Assembly (NCBI GenBank): GCA_964625885.1
Contig: CAZVBM010000004.1
Location: 1-52,540 of the forward strand
Direction: 5' to 3'
From: CAZRIZ01 sp964625885
GTDB taxonomy: Bacteria; Patescibacteriota; Saccharimonadia; Saccharimonadales; Saccharimonadaceae
DNA length: 52,540 nucleotides
The notes beneath the pieces were generated by a model, which saw nothing but the letters and a program-made list of their open reading frames with translations, was not told the origin of the DNA and did no database searches. A program made the translations under genes and the position numbers. Each line of letters starts with the position of its first letter. The first letter of the stretch is position 1. Positions 33,905 through 42,986 of this stretch are shown here, piece after piece.

Positions 33905-34678
33905 TTAAAAACGTAGCGACAAGCAAGTTAGGCTACCAGTGATCTTACGAAACTCTGACATCTCAACTAGGATAACCTCGTAACCAGCTTCACGAATTTT
34001 AGCTTCAATCTTGGGGTAGCCAATTGGCACAATCACCTTGTCGTTGATCCACAGGCTATTAACAGCGTAGTACTCATCCTCGTCAGCCACCAACTTATTA
34101 AACTTGGCAAAAGCTGGATGATTCTCGTATTCTTTAGCAATCACCACATCATTGCCAGCCAAATAAGTTACATCGTCCTTGAGGTGCAGGATACCAACCA
34201 CTGGCACAATCTCTGAAGTCATGCCATGTTTAGCTAAAAAACCAGCCAGCTGCTCAGCACCAGCCTGATTGGTTCGCTCGGAAACACCGATATAAAAATG
34301 ATCACCGACCATCATAACATCACCACCGTCCATAATGCCTGGTTCGGTGATTTCATAGATATTGTCGCCATAAAATCGCTTCAAAGCGTCGCGCAAGTCA
34401 TCAAGTTTGGCCTCACCGCGGCGCGCATCGGCACCTGGGCGAGTTATAACCGCCATTTCTCGAGTACAAATCGCCACGTCTTCCGTAAAGGTGCTGTCTG
34501 GAAAGTCTTCATTAGCATCTAGAACTACCACTTCTAGGCCGCACTGCTCCAGGGCTTTAACGTAACCCTGGTGCTGCTCAATCGCTAGCTCATAAATTGG
34601 CTTACCTAGCTCCGGCGTTTGGCTGATACCATCCATAAGGCTACGGCCTGGGGTGCGCGCAATTGCATACTTAAACAT
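33905..34678 (-). CDS. DDAH-like amidinohydrolase, copy A
   Basis: 257 residues, guanidino-group modifying superfamily. It reads as an Nomega,Nomega-dimethylarginine dimethylaminohydrolase-like protein: NEDFPDSTFTEDVAI (substrate-binding Asp/Glu), MDGGDVMMVG, RTNQAG, the catalytic His in ILHLKDDV and the catalytic Cys in the C-terminal CLSLRF. Such enzymes release citrulline from arginine derivatives. It is paralogous to the gene at 35852-36637; the two flank arcC. ATG follows AAGGAGAG, 18 nt after arcC. True substrate (arginine, methylarginine or another) is not readable. Confidence 0.83.
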   Translation of the reverse strand: MFKYAIARTPGRSLMDGISQTPELGKPIYELAIEQHQGYVKALEQCGLEVVVLDANEDFPDSTFTEDVAICTREMAVITRPGADARRGEAKLDDLRDALKRFYGDNIYEITEPGIMDGGDVMMVGDHFYIGVSERTNQAGAEQLAGFLAKHGMTSEIVPVVGILHLKDDVTYLAGNDVVIAKEYENHPAFAKFNKLVADEDEYYAVNSLWINDKVIVPIGYPKIEAKIREAGYEVILVEMSEFRKITGSLTCLSLRF

Positions 34679-34696
34679 ATTCTCTCCTTCTTAAAA

Positions 34697-35650
34697 TTAG
34701 TTTGTAATCGTCGTTCCGGCCTGACCTTGTAGGGCCAAGCTCGCCATTTCTGGTGTTGTAATAATAACAACACCGTTAGGGTTATATTCCAGAAACTTAA
34801 TCGAAGCTTCAATCTTTGGCAACATACTACCAGCCGCGAACTGATTATCGGCTACGTGTTGCTTCATCTCAGCCACCGAAACTCGCTCTAGGGCTTGCTC
34901 ATTCTCCTTGCCAAAATTGATTTTTACTGTATCGACTGCTGTTAAAATCAGTAGTGCATCGGCACCAATTAGTTCGGCCAGTTTTTCGGCCGCAAAGTCT
35001 TTATCGATCACCGCCTCCAGACCAACCAACTGGCCATCAGGCAAACGTCGCACCGGAATACCGCCGCCGCCAGTTGAGACTACCACGCTACCTTGATTTA
35101 GAGCTGATTTAATCATCTCGGTCTCAACAATATCAATCGGCTTGGGAGATGGTACGACGCGGCGCCAGCCACGACCAGCATCTTCTTTTACCACAAAGCC
35201 CCGCTCCTGCGCCACTGTCTTAGCCTCGTCTTCAGAGACAAAGAAGGCCCCAATTGGCTTAGTCGGATTATTAAACGCTGGATCATTTTTATCCACCACC
35301 ACTTGCGTCACCACTGACGCAACTGGTCGCATCGGCAACCCAGCTTGAATTAAGCTGTTGTGCAATGCATTTTGTAACCAATATCCAATCTGTCCTTGGC
35401 TCATCGCCCCACAGACATCGATCGGCATGGTCGGCTCTTTGGCTGTATTCATCGACTCTTCTTTGACGATGATGTTACCAACTTGCGGACCATTGCCATG
35501 CACAATTGCTAGATCGTGCCCCGCCTCAATGATTGGTAATAATTGCTTAGCAGTTTCAGTCGCGACCGCAAGCTGATCTCTGGCCCCAGCGCGACCATCT
35601 TTTGATAAAGCGTTTCCACCCAACGCCACTACAATTCTTTTCTTTTCCAT
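34697..35650 (-). CDS. arcC: carbamate kinase
   Basis: 317 residues, amino acid kinase fold. VVALGGNALSKDGRAGARDQ at the N-terminus, HGNGPQVG, VVSTGGGGIPVRR and DKDFAAEKLAELIGADALLILTAVD match carbamate kinase. It makes ATP from carbamoyl phosphate and ADP, the energy-yielding step of the ADI pathway. Its leaderless promoter (TGtTAAAAT, 6 nt from ATG) lies after a terminator, so it can be expressed apart from the upstream arc genes. Confidence 0.96.
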   Translation of the reverse strand: MEKKRIVVALGGNALSKDGRAGARDQLAVATETAKQLLPIIEAGHDLAIVHGNGPQVGNIIVKEESMNTAKEPTMPIDVCGAMSQGQIGYWLQNALHNSLIQAGLPMRPVASVVTQVVVDKNDPAFNNPTKPIGAFFVSEDEAKTVAQERGFVVKEDAGRGWRRVVPSPKPIDIVETEMIKSALNQGSVVVSTGGGGIPVRRLPDGQLVGLEAVIDKDFAAEKLAELIGADALLILTAVDTVKINFGKENEQALERVSVAEMKQHVADNQFAAGSMLPKIEASIKFLEYNPNGVVIITTPEMASLALQGQAGTTITN

Positions 35651-35656
35651 AATTTT

Positions 35657-35665
35657 ATTTTAACA
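35657..35665 (-). promoter_or_regulatory. extended -10 of arcC, leaderless
   Basis: TGtTAAAAT on the minus strand, 6 nt before the ATG at 35650. Confidence 0.65.
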
Positions 35666-35670
35666 TAAGC

Positions 35671-35699
35671 AATAAAAATAACACTCCTGAGCAGGAGTG
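35671..35699 (-). terminator. terminator after RNA element copy 2
   Basis: On the minus strand CACTCCT pairs with AGGAGTG (35699-35682), loop GCTC, followed by TTATTTTTATT. It ends the transcript that carries the DDAH-like gene and the RNA element. Confidence 0.8.
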
Positions 35700-35715
35700 A
35701 ACAATAGCTATTCCA

Positions 35716-35840
35716 CCGGCCAGTCCAATAGTTACTCGAGAGAGTATCTCGCAGTTACGACGAGAGTTAAGCGCGAGCTTCGCGAAACGACAGGCGTCGC
35801 CGACGCGTCTCTCGCAAGTAACTATTGGATATCAGGCCGG
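35716..35840 (-). ncRNA. candidate structured RNA element, copy 2 (3' UTR)
   Basis: P1 CCGGCC/GGCCGG (35716-35721, 35835-35840); P2 13 perfect bp (35724-35736, 35817-35829); P3 CGAGAGA/TCTCTCG (35737-35743, 35808-35814). Inner hairpins: TCTCG/CGAGA with loop CAGTTACGA (35747-35765), CGCGA/TCGCG (35772-35784), GCGTC/GACGC (35794-35806). The ATCA strand joining P2 to P1 is shared with copy 1. It sits between the DDAH-like stop (35852) and a terminator. Confidence 0.65.
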
Positions 35841-35851
35841 ATACTAGCTAA

Positions 35852-36637
35852 TTAGAAGCGCAGTGACAAGCAGGACAAGCCGCCGTCGACCTTCATATAT
35901 TCCGAAGTGTCGCACTCAATCACGCGGTAGCAACCCAAAGCTTCAAGCGCCGCCTTGGTCTTTGGAAAACCTTTTGGCGTAATAATCGTGTCATTAACCC
36001 AAATTGAGTTAGCCGCATAAGCTTCATCACTCGGCACAATCACTTTCTTCTCAAAGCGTTCGAAAACTGGGTTAGTTGAGAAAGTGTCTAACACTAACAC
36101 AATGCCGTTTTCTAGATAGGACATACCAGTCTTGAAGTGCAGCATGTCAGCCATTTCTACCATTTCACCAGTGTAGCCATACTTTTCGAGATGAGCAATC
36201 ATCTGGCGAGCACCCTCTTCGTTAGTACGATCGGACAAGCCAATCAAGAAATGGTCGCCAACCATAGCAATATCACCCGGTTCAATCGTACCAGGAGCTT
36301 CGATCTGCTCGATATTGTCATAAAACTTTGACAAAGCTTCACGCAAGTCAGGCAACTCAACTTCACCACGCCTGGTTGGTGCACCTGGCCTCGAGATAAT
36401 CGCGACTTTTGGTGTGCAAAGCGCATTATCCTCAACAAAGCACGAGTCTGGAAAGTCTTCATTAGCTTCCAGAACCGTCACATCGACACCACATTGCTTC
36501 AATGTCTCAATATAGTTGTCGTGTTGCACAATGGCGTTCTCGTAAACCGGCTTGCCTAGTTCAGGCGCCGAAGTTATACCTTCCGACAAGCTTCGTCCTG
36601 GACGACGCACAATTGTATGTTTAAATTCTCTCTTCAT
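35852..36637 (-). CDS. DDAH-like amidinohydrolase, copy B
   Basis: 261 residues, clearly homologous to copy A along the whole length (RRPGRSLSEGITSAPELGKP; NEDFPDSCFVED; RTNEEGARQM; catalytic Cys in GGLSCLSLRF). The GGD motif of copy A is PGD here (TIEPGDIAMVG) and the His region reads LHFKTGMSYL, so substrate preference may differ. It lies between the arc transporter and arcC, after a hairpin; GAGGAG precedes the ATG. Its 3' UTR holds the structured element. Likely role: feeding citrulline or clearing modified arginines. Confidence 0.83.
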   Translation of the reverse strand: MKREFKHTIVRRPGRSLSEGITSAPELGKPVYENAIVQHDNYIETLKQCGVDVTVLEANEDFPDSCFVEDNALCTPKVAIISRPGAPTRRGEVELPDLREALSKFYDNIEQIEAPGTIEPGDIAMVGDHFLIGLSDRTNEEGARQMIAHLEKYGYTGEMVEMADMLHFKTGMSYLENGIVLVLDTFSTNPVFERFEKKVIVPSDEAYAANSIWVNDTIITPKGFPKTKAALEALGCYRVIECDTSEYMKVDGGLSCLSLRF

Positions 36638-36658
36638 CTTTTCTCCTCTTTAAATCAA

Positions 36659-36691
36659 CCCACTAGACCAACCTTGGCTGGCGCTAGTGGG
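36659..36691 (-). terminator. hairpin between transporter and DDAH-like gene
   Basis: CCCACTAG (36659-36666) pairs with CTAGTGGG (36684-36691) with an inner CCA/TGG stem. It has no good T run, so it may cause partial termination or act as an mRNA processing site. Confidence 0.5.
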
Positions 36692-36708
36692 CTGAAATTT
36701 AGCTTATT

Positions 36709-38442
36709 TTATATTCCAAAGCCAGTTAGTGAGGCAAATGTGATAAGTGCGATGTAGATTACACTTAAGATAATTGCCAGAGGAATGGCTTTCTTTAAGT
36801 ATTTATTGTAGGAAACCCCACAAGATACCAAACCACCCATCAGCGAACCGACAGTTGGCGCTAGCATCTGCATGATACCACTACCAGCTACGAAGGCAGC
36901 CACGGCAATTGGTGCACCGACCGCCAAGATATCAGCTAGGGGTCCAAAGATTGGCATCGAAATCGAGGCTAGGCCCGAAGTTGATGGAATCAAGAAGGCC
37001 ATCGGTAGGTAGATCAGATAGAGCACGCCACCAAACAGACCCTTCATCACGCCAGTTGGGATGCTCGATAGAGCAGTTTCTAGGGCGTGTAGAATCGTGT
37101 GAGTGATATTGCCGTCGTTCATCACCACAGTGATGGCACGAGCCGCACCCATGATTAGACAAACACCAAGCACGTCTTTGGCGCCATCAATAAAGATGTC
37201 AACGTATTCTTGGTCATTAATCTTATACATGATACCAATGGCCAGAGCGGCTACGAAATAGAGCACGCTTAGCTCATCGAAATACCACCAACCAAATGGC
37301 GTTACATTACCGATTAGACGGCCAAGAATTGGCACGTTATAGAGCCACTCTTGAGCATCAACAAAGATGTTAATGCCGAGTGTGTCCCAAGGAATAAAGG
37401 CAAAGATCGTAATTACAATCAAAGCCATCATCATGATGACCAAGGTAGCCTTTTTCTTGCCATCAAAGACATCAGAGGTTTGCTTTTCTTGGGCAAACTT
37501 GAGCTTATGATCATTGACACTATCCTCAGCATGCTTGCCCGCTCGCACCCCCTCCGCATAACGAACCACAAAGATTGAACCGGCAATAATACCAGCCACC
37601 ATCATCACCGCACGAAGCAAGAGGCCTTGACCAACCGCTGAACCAGCCAAATCAGCAGCAATAATTGCTGAGAATGGGTTAACAGTTGAGGCCGCAATAC
37701 CAACAGTCGTACCGATAATCACGGTCATGAGCGCCGTCATGGCGTTATAACCAGCCGCGATCATCAACGGCACCATAAAGGTGTAATAGACTACGGTTTC
37801 TTCCTGTGAACCATAGGCACTACCACAGACTGCGAACAGAGCAATCAAAGCGGGAATTAGCCACTTTTCTTTGCCTTTCATCTTGCGCATCAAGACCTTG
37901 AAGCCGGCTTGGATCGCTCCAACTCTCGCCTCAAGCGCCAACAAGCCACCAACGAACATAACAGTGACGATAATATCCATCACCTCTTTCGTACCTTTGA
38001 CTGGCGCCATCAATATTTCCCAGATACCCTGAGGATTCTTGATTGCCTTAGCTTCGTCAACCGCCGCTAAAGCCGCTTGATAGGCTTCGTTTTCCGCTGC
38101 CTCGTCTGATTCTTCATCGACGATACCCTCTTCTAGTTTGACACGCTCCAATTCAGCTTCCGCCTCAGCAACACGTTCGTCAGCTGTGCGGTATGAGCTC
38201 TTAGGCTTGCCGTTTTCGTCCAAAATATCTTCGCCGTTCTCGTCCTTGAGGTTTTTCTCAACGACTTCTTTTTCACCGGCCGCGGTGCTAATCGTTTTGG
38301 TGTCATAGCGCCCAGCTGGAACAACCCAGGTCAGCGCCGCCATCACGATAACTAGAAGCATCATGATGGTAAACGATGAAAGCATTCGTCGCTTCTTTTT
38401 TGGATCCACTTCCTTTTTAGGAACTGCTTTTTCCTTTTCCAT
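36709..38442 (-). CDS. arcD: YfcC-family transporter, likely arginine/ornithine antiporter
   Basis: 577 residues with a basic head, about 12 membrane helices, and a charged outside insert after helix 1 (about 70-130) with a Glu/Ala-rich coiled segment. The N-terminal MLLVIVMAALTWVVPAGRYD and GSSYGSQEETVVYYTFMVPLM-type regions fit the YfcC/DcuC-like ion transporter superfamily. Its place between arcB and a DDAH-like gene suggests it exchanges arginine for ornithine; the family call is sequence-based, the substrate is inferred. It is preceded by AAGGAAAGG. Confidence 0.85.
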   Translation of the reverse strand: MEKEKAVPKKEVDPKKKRRMLSSFTIMMLLVIVMAALTWVVPAGRYDTKTISTAAGEKEVVEKNLKDENGEDILDENGKPKSSYRTADERVAEAEAELERVKLEEGIVDEESDEAAENEAYQAALAAVDEAKAIKNPQGIWEILMAPVKGTKEVMDIIVTVMFVGGLLALEARVGAIQAGFKVLMRKMKGKEKWLIPALIALFAVCGSAYGSQEETVVYYTFMVPLMIAAGYNAMTALMTVIIGTTVGIAASTVNPFSAIIAADLAGSAVGQGLLLRAVMMVAGIIAGSIFVVRYAEGVRAGKHAEDSVNDHKLKFAQEKQTSDVFDGKKKATLVIMMMALIVITIFAFIPWDTLGINIFVDAQEWLYNVPILGRLIGNVTPFGWWYFDELSVLYFVAALAIGIMYKINDQEYVDIFIDGAKDVLGVCLIMGAARAITVVMNDGNITHTILHALETALSSIPTGVMKGLFGGVLYLIYLPMAFLIPSTSGLASISMPIFGPLADILAVGAPIAVAAFVAGSGIMQMLAPTVGSLMGGLVSCGVSYNKYLKKAIPLAIILSVIYIALITFASLTGFGI

Positions 38443-38479
38443 AAACCTTTCCTTTTAAAATTTAATAGTCAATTTGCGT

Positions 38480-39472
38480 TTATAGAGTCATCGCCATGAC
38501 TGCTTCAATCGTGTAAAGCCGATTTTCCGCCTCGTCAAAGACAATACTAGCTTCACTCTCGAAGACTTCGTTCGTCACTTCCATCTCCTTGAGACCATAT
38601 TGTTCAAAGACCATCTTACCAAAAGTCGTGTTAGTGTCGTGAAAAGCTGGCAGGCAGTGCAAGAACTTTACATTCTCGTTGCCCGTCGACTCCATCAGCT
38701 CACGATTAACCTGATAGGCTTTTAGTAACTTGACTCGGTCGGCGATTTGATCCTCTTCACCCATCGACACCCAAACATCGGTGTAGACGAAATCGACCTG
38801 CGCAACCGCCTCGCGCGGGTCTTCCGTGATAGTTATCATAGCACCAGTTTTGTACTTCTTTGCCAAGGCATTAGCCTCATCCACCCATTCTTTTTTGGGA
38901 TGAAGTGACTTGGGTGCACCAATGCGAAAGTCTAGCCCCATCAGCGCTGAGCCAATCATTAAGCTACGCGCCATGTTATTGCGGCCATCGCCAACATAAG
39001 CCAGGCGCGCGCCTTTGAGATAACCCAGGTGTTCTTCTATAGTCATAAAGTCGCCCAAAATCTGTGTTGGATGATATTCGTCAGTTAAGCCATTCCAAAC
39101 TGGCACACCTGACCATTTCGCTAGCTCTTCAACCGTTTCGTGCTTAAAGCCACGAAACTGAATACCATCAAACATCCGGCCAAAAACAATTGCCGTGTCT
39201 TTAACGCTCTCTTTTTTGCCGAACTGGACATCGTCTTTACCCAAGAACTCAGCGTGAATCCCTAGATCAGCCGCCGCCACCGTAAAGGCACAGCGCGTCC
39301 GCGTTGAAGTCTTTTCAAACAGCAAAGCGATATGCTTACCTTTGTGCATCTTGTTTGACACGTCAGCGTATTTGTTGCGCTTGAATTGTTTAGCCAAATC
39401 GATCATCGCCCGAATTTCCATCGGCTTAAAATCTTTTAGTGTCAGGAAAGACCTACCTTTTAAATTAATCAT
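38480..39472 (-). CDS. arcB: ornithine carbamoyltransferase (catabolic)
   Basis: 330 residues. Carbamoyl phosphate motif STRTR near residue 57, ornithine loop HCLPAFHD near 270, and DVWVSMGEE. It splits citrulline with phosphate into ornithine and carbamoyl phosphate in the ADI pathway. The ATG overlaps the arcA stop by one base (TAATG). No arginine biosynthesis genes are near, so a catabolic role is more likely. Confidence 0.97.
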   Translation of the reverse strand: MINLKGRSFLTLKDFKPMEIRAMIDLAKQFKRNKYADVSNKMHKGKHIALLFEKTSTRTRCAFTVAAADLGIHAEFLGKDDVQFGKKESVKDTAIVFGRMFDGIQFRGFKHETVEELAKWSGVPVWNGLTDEYHPTQILGDFMTIEEHLGYLKGARLAYVGDGRNNMARSLMIGSALMGLDFRIGAPKSLHPKKEWVDEANALAKKYKTGAMITITEDPREAVAQVDFVYTDVWVSMGEEDQIADRVKLLKAYQVNRELMESTGNENVKFLHCLPAFHDTNTTFGKMVFEQYGLKEMEVTNEVFESEASIVFDEAENRLYTIEAVMAMTL

Positions 39473-40713
39473 TAGTTTTTAATCTCCTCTCTTACTATTG
39501 GCATACTCATACAGCGTGGACCGCCACGACCGCGGCCGACTTCCGCGCCAGGCACTTCAATTACCTTGACACCAGCTTTACGTAGCTCAGCGTTAGTGAC
39601 ATAGTTGCGATCATAAGTCACCACCACGCCAGGCGCAATAGCCAAAGTGTTTGAACCGTCGTTCCACTGCTCACGCGCTGAGGCAATCACATCACCAGCG
39701 CCACAGTCAATAAATTGGATATTGCGCTGCAAAGCTTCTTCCAAAGTCTTCTGCAGGCCAATTTCTTGAGTCACAAAATAACCAGTTTTGGTATTAGCCT
39801 TGGTTAATTCAAAAATCTTCATATCACCTTCGCCCAGTTTACGAATCGCTGGATGAATCGAGAACTTGTCGTAGTCTACCATCGTAAAGACGGTATCAAG
39901 ATGCATGAAAGCCCGCTTGGATGGAATCTCAATTGCTAAGACCTTTTCAAAATCCGAGTTCTTAAATAAGTTAATCGTAAGCTCTTCAATCGCTTCTGCC
40001 TCAGTCCGCTCGCTAATGCCAATCGCCACAGTCTTAGAATTTAACACAAGCTCGTCACCACCCTCCATCGAGAATCGACTATTACGATCAAAATAACGCG
40101 GTATATTGGCGTTAGCAAACCGTGGATGATAACGCAAAATATAGTCCATAAAGAGTGATTCGCGTCGCCGAGCCGGCCAGTGCATCTTATTGACCGTGAT
40201 GCCGTAGCCAATGGCCGCTGCCGGATCACGCTGGAAATACATATTTGGCATCGGATCCATGTAGAATGGATATTCGTCAATTAGGTAATGATGCAACTGC
40301 CTCTCTTTTGGATCTGGCACCGTAACTTCGTGCTTACGCACACCAGCGATGATTTTAGCCACCATTTCTTTGGCTGGCATATTGCCTAAATAACTAATCA
40401 AAGCATCGGTCGTCGCCCGGCCACCTTGCTTGGAAGCTCGCACCATCTCGCGAGCAAACTGCCATTTTATCTCGTCGGTTGCGAGCGCTTCCGCCACCAG
40501 ATCAACCAAATACAAAACTTCGACGCCATTATCGCGCAGTACTTGCGCAAAAGCGTCGTGTTCTTCTTGGGCCACTTTTAAATATGGAACGTCGTCGAAT
40601 AACATACGTTCCATGTAGTCAGGCGTCAATCCTTCGAGCTCTTCGCCCGGACGATGCAGAATGACCGTTTTTAATTTTCCTATCTCAGATTTAATATTAA
40701 TCGGTTGCTGCAT
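39472..40713 (-). CDS. arcA: arginine deiminase
   Basis: 413 residues, normal size. FDDVPYL, YFQRDPAAAIG, EGGDELVL, the catalytic His in MHLDTVFTM and the catalytic Cys in GPRCMSMPI are all intact. It converts arginine to citrulline and ammonia and begins the arc operon arcA-arcB-arcD. The leader has AGGAGAG and an extended -10. Confidence 0.98.
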   Translation of the reverse strand: MQQPINIKSEIGKLKTVILHRPGEELEGLTPDYMERMLFDDVPYLKVAQEEHDAFAQVLRDNGVEVLYLVDLVAEALATDEIKWQFAREMVRASKQGGRATTDALISYLGNMPAKEMVAKIIAGVRKHEVTVPDPKERQLHHYLIDEYPFYMDPMPNMYFQRDPAAAIGYGITVNKMHWPARRRESLFMDYILRYHPRFANANIPRYFDRNSRFSMEGGDELVLNSKTVAIGISERTEAEAIEELTINLFKNSDFEKVLAIEIPSKRAFMHLDTVFTMVDYDKFSIHPAIRKLGEGDMKIFELTKANTKTGYFVTQEIGLQKTLEEALQRNIQFIDCGAGDVIASAREQWNDGSNTLAIAPGVVVTYDRNYVTNAELRKAGVKVIEVPGAEVGRGRGGPRCMSMPIVREEIKN

Positions 40714-40749
40714 TTGTCTCTCCTTTTTAGCCCACTATTTAATACCTAG

Positions 40750-40758
40750 TTTATAGCA
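40750..40758 (-). promoter_or_regulatory. arc operon extended -10 promoter
   Basis: TGcTATAAA on the minus strand, 36 nt upstream of the arcA ATG; unlike many neighbours it has a leader with a ribosome site. The galE promoter lies divergently about 44 bp away. Confidence 0.6.
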
Positions 40759-40799
40759 TAAGCGGGTTGCATGTCAAAGTCCAGAAAATCAGCATTGTG

Positions 40800-40805
40800 T
40801 ATAAT
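40800..40805 (+). promoter_or_regulatory. -10 TATAAT of galE, leaderless
   Basis: Six nt before the galE ATG at 40812. Confidence 0.65.
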
Positions 40806-40811
40806 AGGAAC

Positions 40812-41825
40812 ATGAGTAAAGAAATCTTAGTAACCGGCGGCACTGGCTACATTGGTTCACACACCGCTATCGAATTAATTGAAGCTGGCTTCACCCCAAT
40901 AATTGTTGATGATTTATCTAATTCGTCAGCCGATGTGATTGACCGCATTGAGCAAATCACTGGTCAGAAACCAACCTTTTACCAAGTTGACGTTTGCGAC
41001 CAAAAAAAGTTAGCCAAAGTTTTTGCCAAACACAAGTTTAGCGCCGTCATGCATTTCGCTGGCTATAAAGCCGTCGGCGAATCGGTCGCTAAGCCACTAG
41101 AGTATTATCGTAACAATCTCGACTCCACCCTATCACTTCTCGAATGTATGCGTGAGGCCAAAGTCAAACAGCTAATTTTCAGTTCTTCAGCCACAGTTTA
41201 TGGCACGCCAGAAACCCTGCCTCTACTCGAAACCTCTCGCACCGGCATCGGCATCACTAACCCCTACGGCTGGACCAAATATATGATTGAGCAGATTTTA
41301 CGTGACGCTTGCGTAGCCAACCCCGAGCTGGCAGTCGTATCACTACGCTACTTCAATCCAATCGGCGCTCACAAATCAGGCCTCATTGGTGAAGACCCGA
41401 ACGGCATCCCTAACAACCTCCTGCCATTTGTGGCCAAAGTTGCCGTTGGTGAACTGCCAGAAGTCAAAGTCTTTGGTAACGACTACGACACGCCAGATGG
41501 CACTGGTGTACGCGATTATATCCACGTGGTTGATTTGGCTCAGGGCCATTTGGCCGCCCTCAAACACGCCCAGCCAGGCTTTACAGTCTACAATCTTGGT
41601 ACCGGTCAGGGCACATCAGTTCTAGAAATTATCACCGCTTTTAAAAATGCCTCTGGAGTTGACATACCTTACAAAATCACCAACCGTCGACCAGGCGACG
41701 TCGCCGCCATGTACGCCAACTGCGACAAAGCCGCTAAAGAAATTGGCTGGCAAGCCGAAAAAAGCATCGATGATGCCTGTAAAGACAGCTGGAAATGGCA
41801 AAACAACAAAGCCTCCAAAAACTAA
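40812..41825 (+). CDS. galE: UDP-glucose/GlcNAc 4-epimerase
   Basis: 337 residues, extended SDR fold. NAD-binding TGGTGYIGSH near residue 8, SSSATVYG, the catalytic YGWTK pair and RYFNPIGAH are all present, and TGVRDYIHV near 230. GalE interconverts UDP-Glc/UDP-Gal (or the N-acetyl forms) for surface glycans. It overlaps the next glycosyltransferase by 31 nt. Confidence 0.96.
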   Translation: MSKEILVTGGTGYIGSHTAIELIEAGFTPIIVDDLSNSSADVIDRIEQITGQKPTFYQVDVCDQKKLAKVFAKHKFSAVMHFAGYKAVGESVAKPLEYYRNNLDSTLSLLECMREAKVKQLIFSSSATVYGTPETLPLLETSRTGIGITNPYGWTKYMIEQILRDACVANPELAVVSLRYFNPIGAHKSGLIGEDPNGIPNNLLPFVAKVAVGELPEVKVFGNDYDTPDGTGVRDYIHVVDLAQGHLAALKHAQPGFTVYNLGTGQGTSVLEIITAFKNASGVDIPYKITNRRPGDVAAMYANCDKAAKEIGWQAEKSIDDACKDSWKWQNNKASKN

Positions 41826-42964
41826 AACACTGCTTCTTAGTTGCTCTTGCCTGGCAAGCGCTGGTTTTATTAGCCGCGCTAATGATTCAAGTTGTTAATA
41901 ACCAACCAATTTCTCTGGAGTACATGACTTATTGGGACGGTGGTTGGTACAAGACGATTTTAAATGGCGCCTACGCTGACCCCACCAGCGCCGCTACGGC
42001 TTTTTACCCCCTATTACCGCTAATCATCAAGATCATCCAGATCGTTACGTTTGGGATCATCCCACTACCGGTTATCACCCTTGTTATTAACACAATTTTC
42101 TTAACCATAGCTATTTTTTATCTGCATCAAATCGCCCTAATCCTTCTCAAAAATACCAAAGCGGCAAACTTAGTCGTCCTGCTATTTCTAACTTTTCCCA
42201 CCGCCTTTTTCATGGGACAGCTTTACACCGAAGCTCTCTTTTGTGCCCTCTCATTTGCCGCCTATTATTTCGCCCTAACCAAACAATGGCCCAAGATGGG
42301 CGTTATGCTGGCTTTGCTGACCGCCACGCGCCTACCAGGCGTTCTCGTAGTTCTGCTTTGTGGCCTAGAATATCTAAACCAGCACCAATGGAAAATCAAA
42401 AAAGCCCTAAACAAAAATCTGCTTTGGTTTTTTCTGGCACCAATCGGATTCTTGGCCTACGGGCTCTATCTATCGGCTGTGCGCGGTCAATTTTTTGGCA
42501 TGCTCAAAGCCTACAGCTTAACCACCGACTGGACCTACCACAAATTTGATCCATTATTTATTAAAACTATTTTCAAAGAAATCGTCATCGTTTTCACCAA
42601 TCCATTTTCGACCAATCGGCTTAATCTTGGTAACTATATCGTCAACCATTTGATGCCGTTTTTAAGCCTCGTTCTCCTAGCTATTGCCTCAATTTATACC
42701 ATCAAAAAATTTAAGCAAAAAGGCTGCGCCCGGGGTATCGCTGGACTAGCTTCAATCATCTTTTACACACTCAATAGCAATATCGTTTCCGCCCACCGCT
42801 ACGTTTTGCCCAGCTTCGTGATTTTTATCAGCCTAGCCAGCTTTATCACCACCAAACTAAACGGCAAATTACAAAAACTCGCTATACTTAGCTGGCTATT
42901 TATCGGCATCACCGCCAACTTAGTTTTACTCTACCTCTTTATCAACTGGAAATTTGTTGGCTAA
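41795..42964 (+). CDS. PIG-V-like polytopic mannosyltransferase
   Basis: 389 residues, about nine membrane helices. Near the start YWDGGWYKTI is the luminal WD-containing loop of the PIG-V (GT76-like) family, followed by TAFYPLLPLIIK. Such GT-C proteins use polyprenol-linked sugars outside the membrane. It overlaps the 3' end of galE by 31 nt and is therefore probably coupled to it, suggesting joint work in surface glycan synthesis. Confidence 0.8.
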   Translation: MAKQQSLQKLKHCFLVALAWQALVLLAALMIQVVNNQPISLEYMTYWDGGWYKTILNGAYADPTSAATAFYPLLPLIIKIIQIVTFGIIPLPVITLVINTIFLTIAIFYLHQIALILLKNTKAANLVVLLFLTFPTAFFMGQLYTEALFCALSFAAYYFALTKQWPKMGVMLALLTATRLPGVLVVLLCGLEYLNQHQWKIKKALNKNLLWFFLAPIGFLAYGLYLSAVRGQFFGMLKAYSLTTDWTYHKFDPLFIKTIFKEIVIVFTNPFSTNRLNLGNYIVNHLMPFLSLVLLAIASIYTIKKFKQKGCARGIAGLASIIFYTLNSNIVSAHRYVLPSFVIFISLASFITTKLNGKLQKLAILSWLFIGITANLVLLYLFINWKFVG

Positions 42965-42971
42965 GATTATG

Positions 42972-42977
42972 TATAAT
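42972..42977 (+). promoter_or_regulatory. -10 TATAAT for rhuM-like gene
   Basis: Nine nt before the ATG at 42987, no ribosome site in between. Confidence 0.5.
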
Positions 42978-42986
42978 GAGACTATC

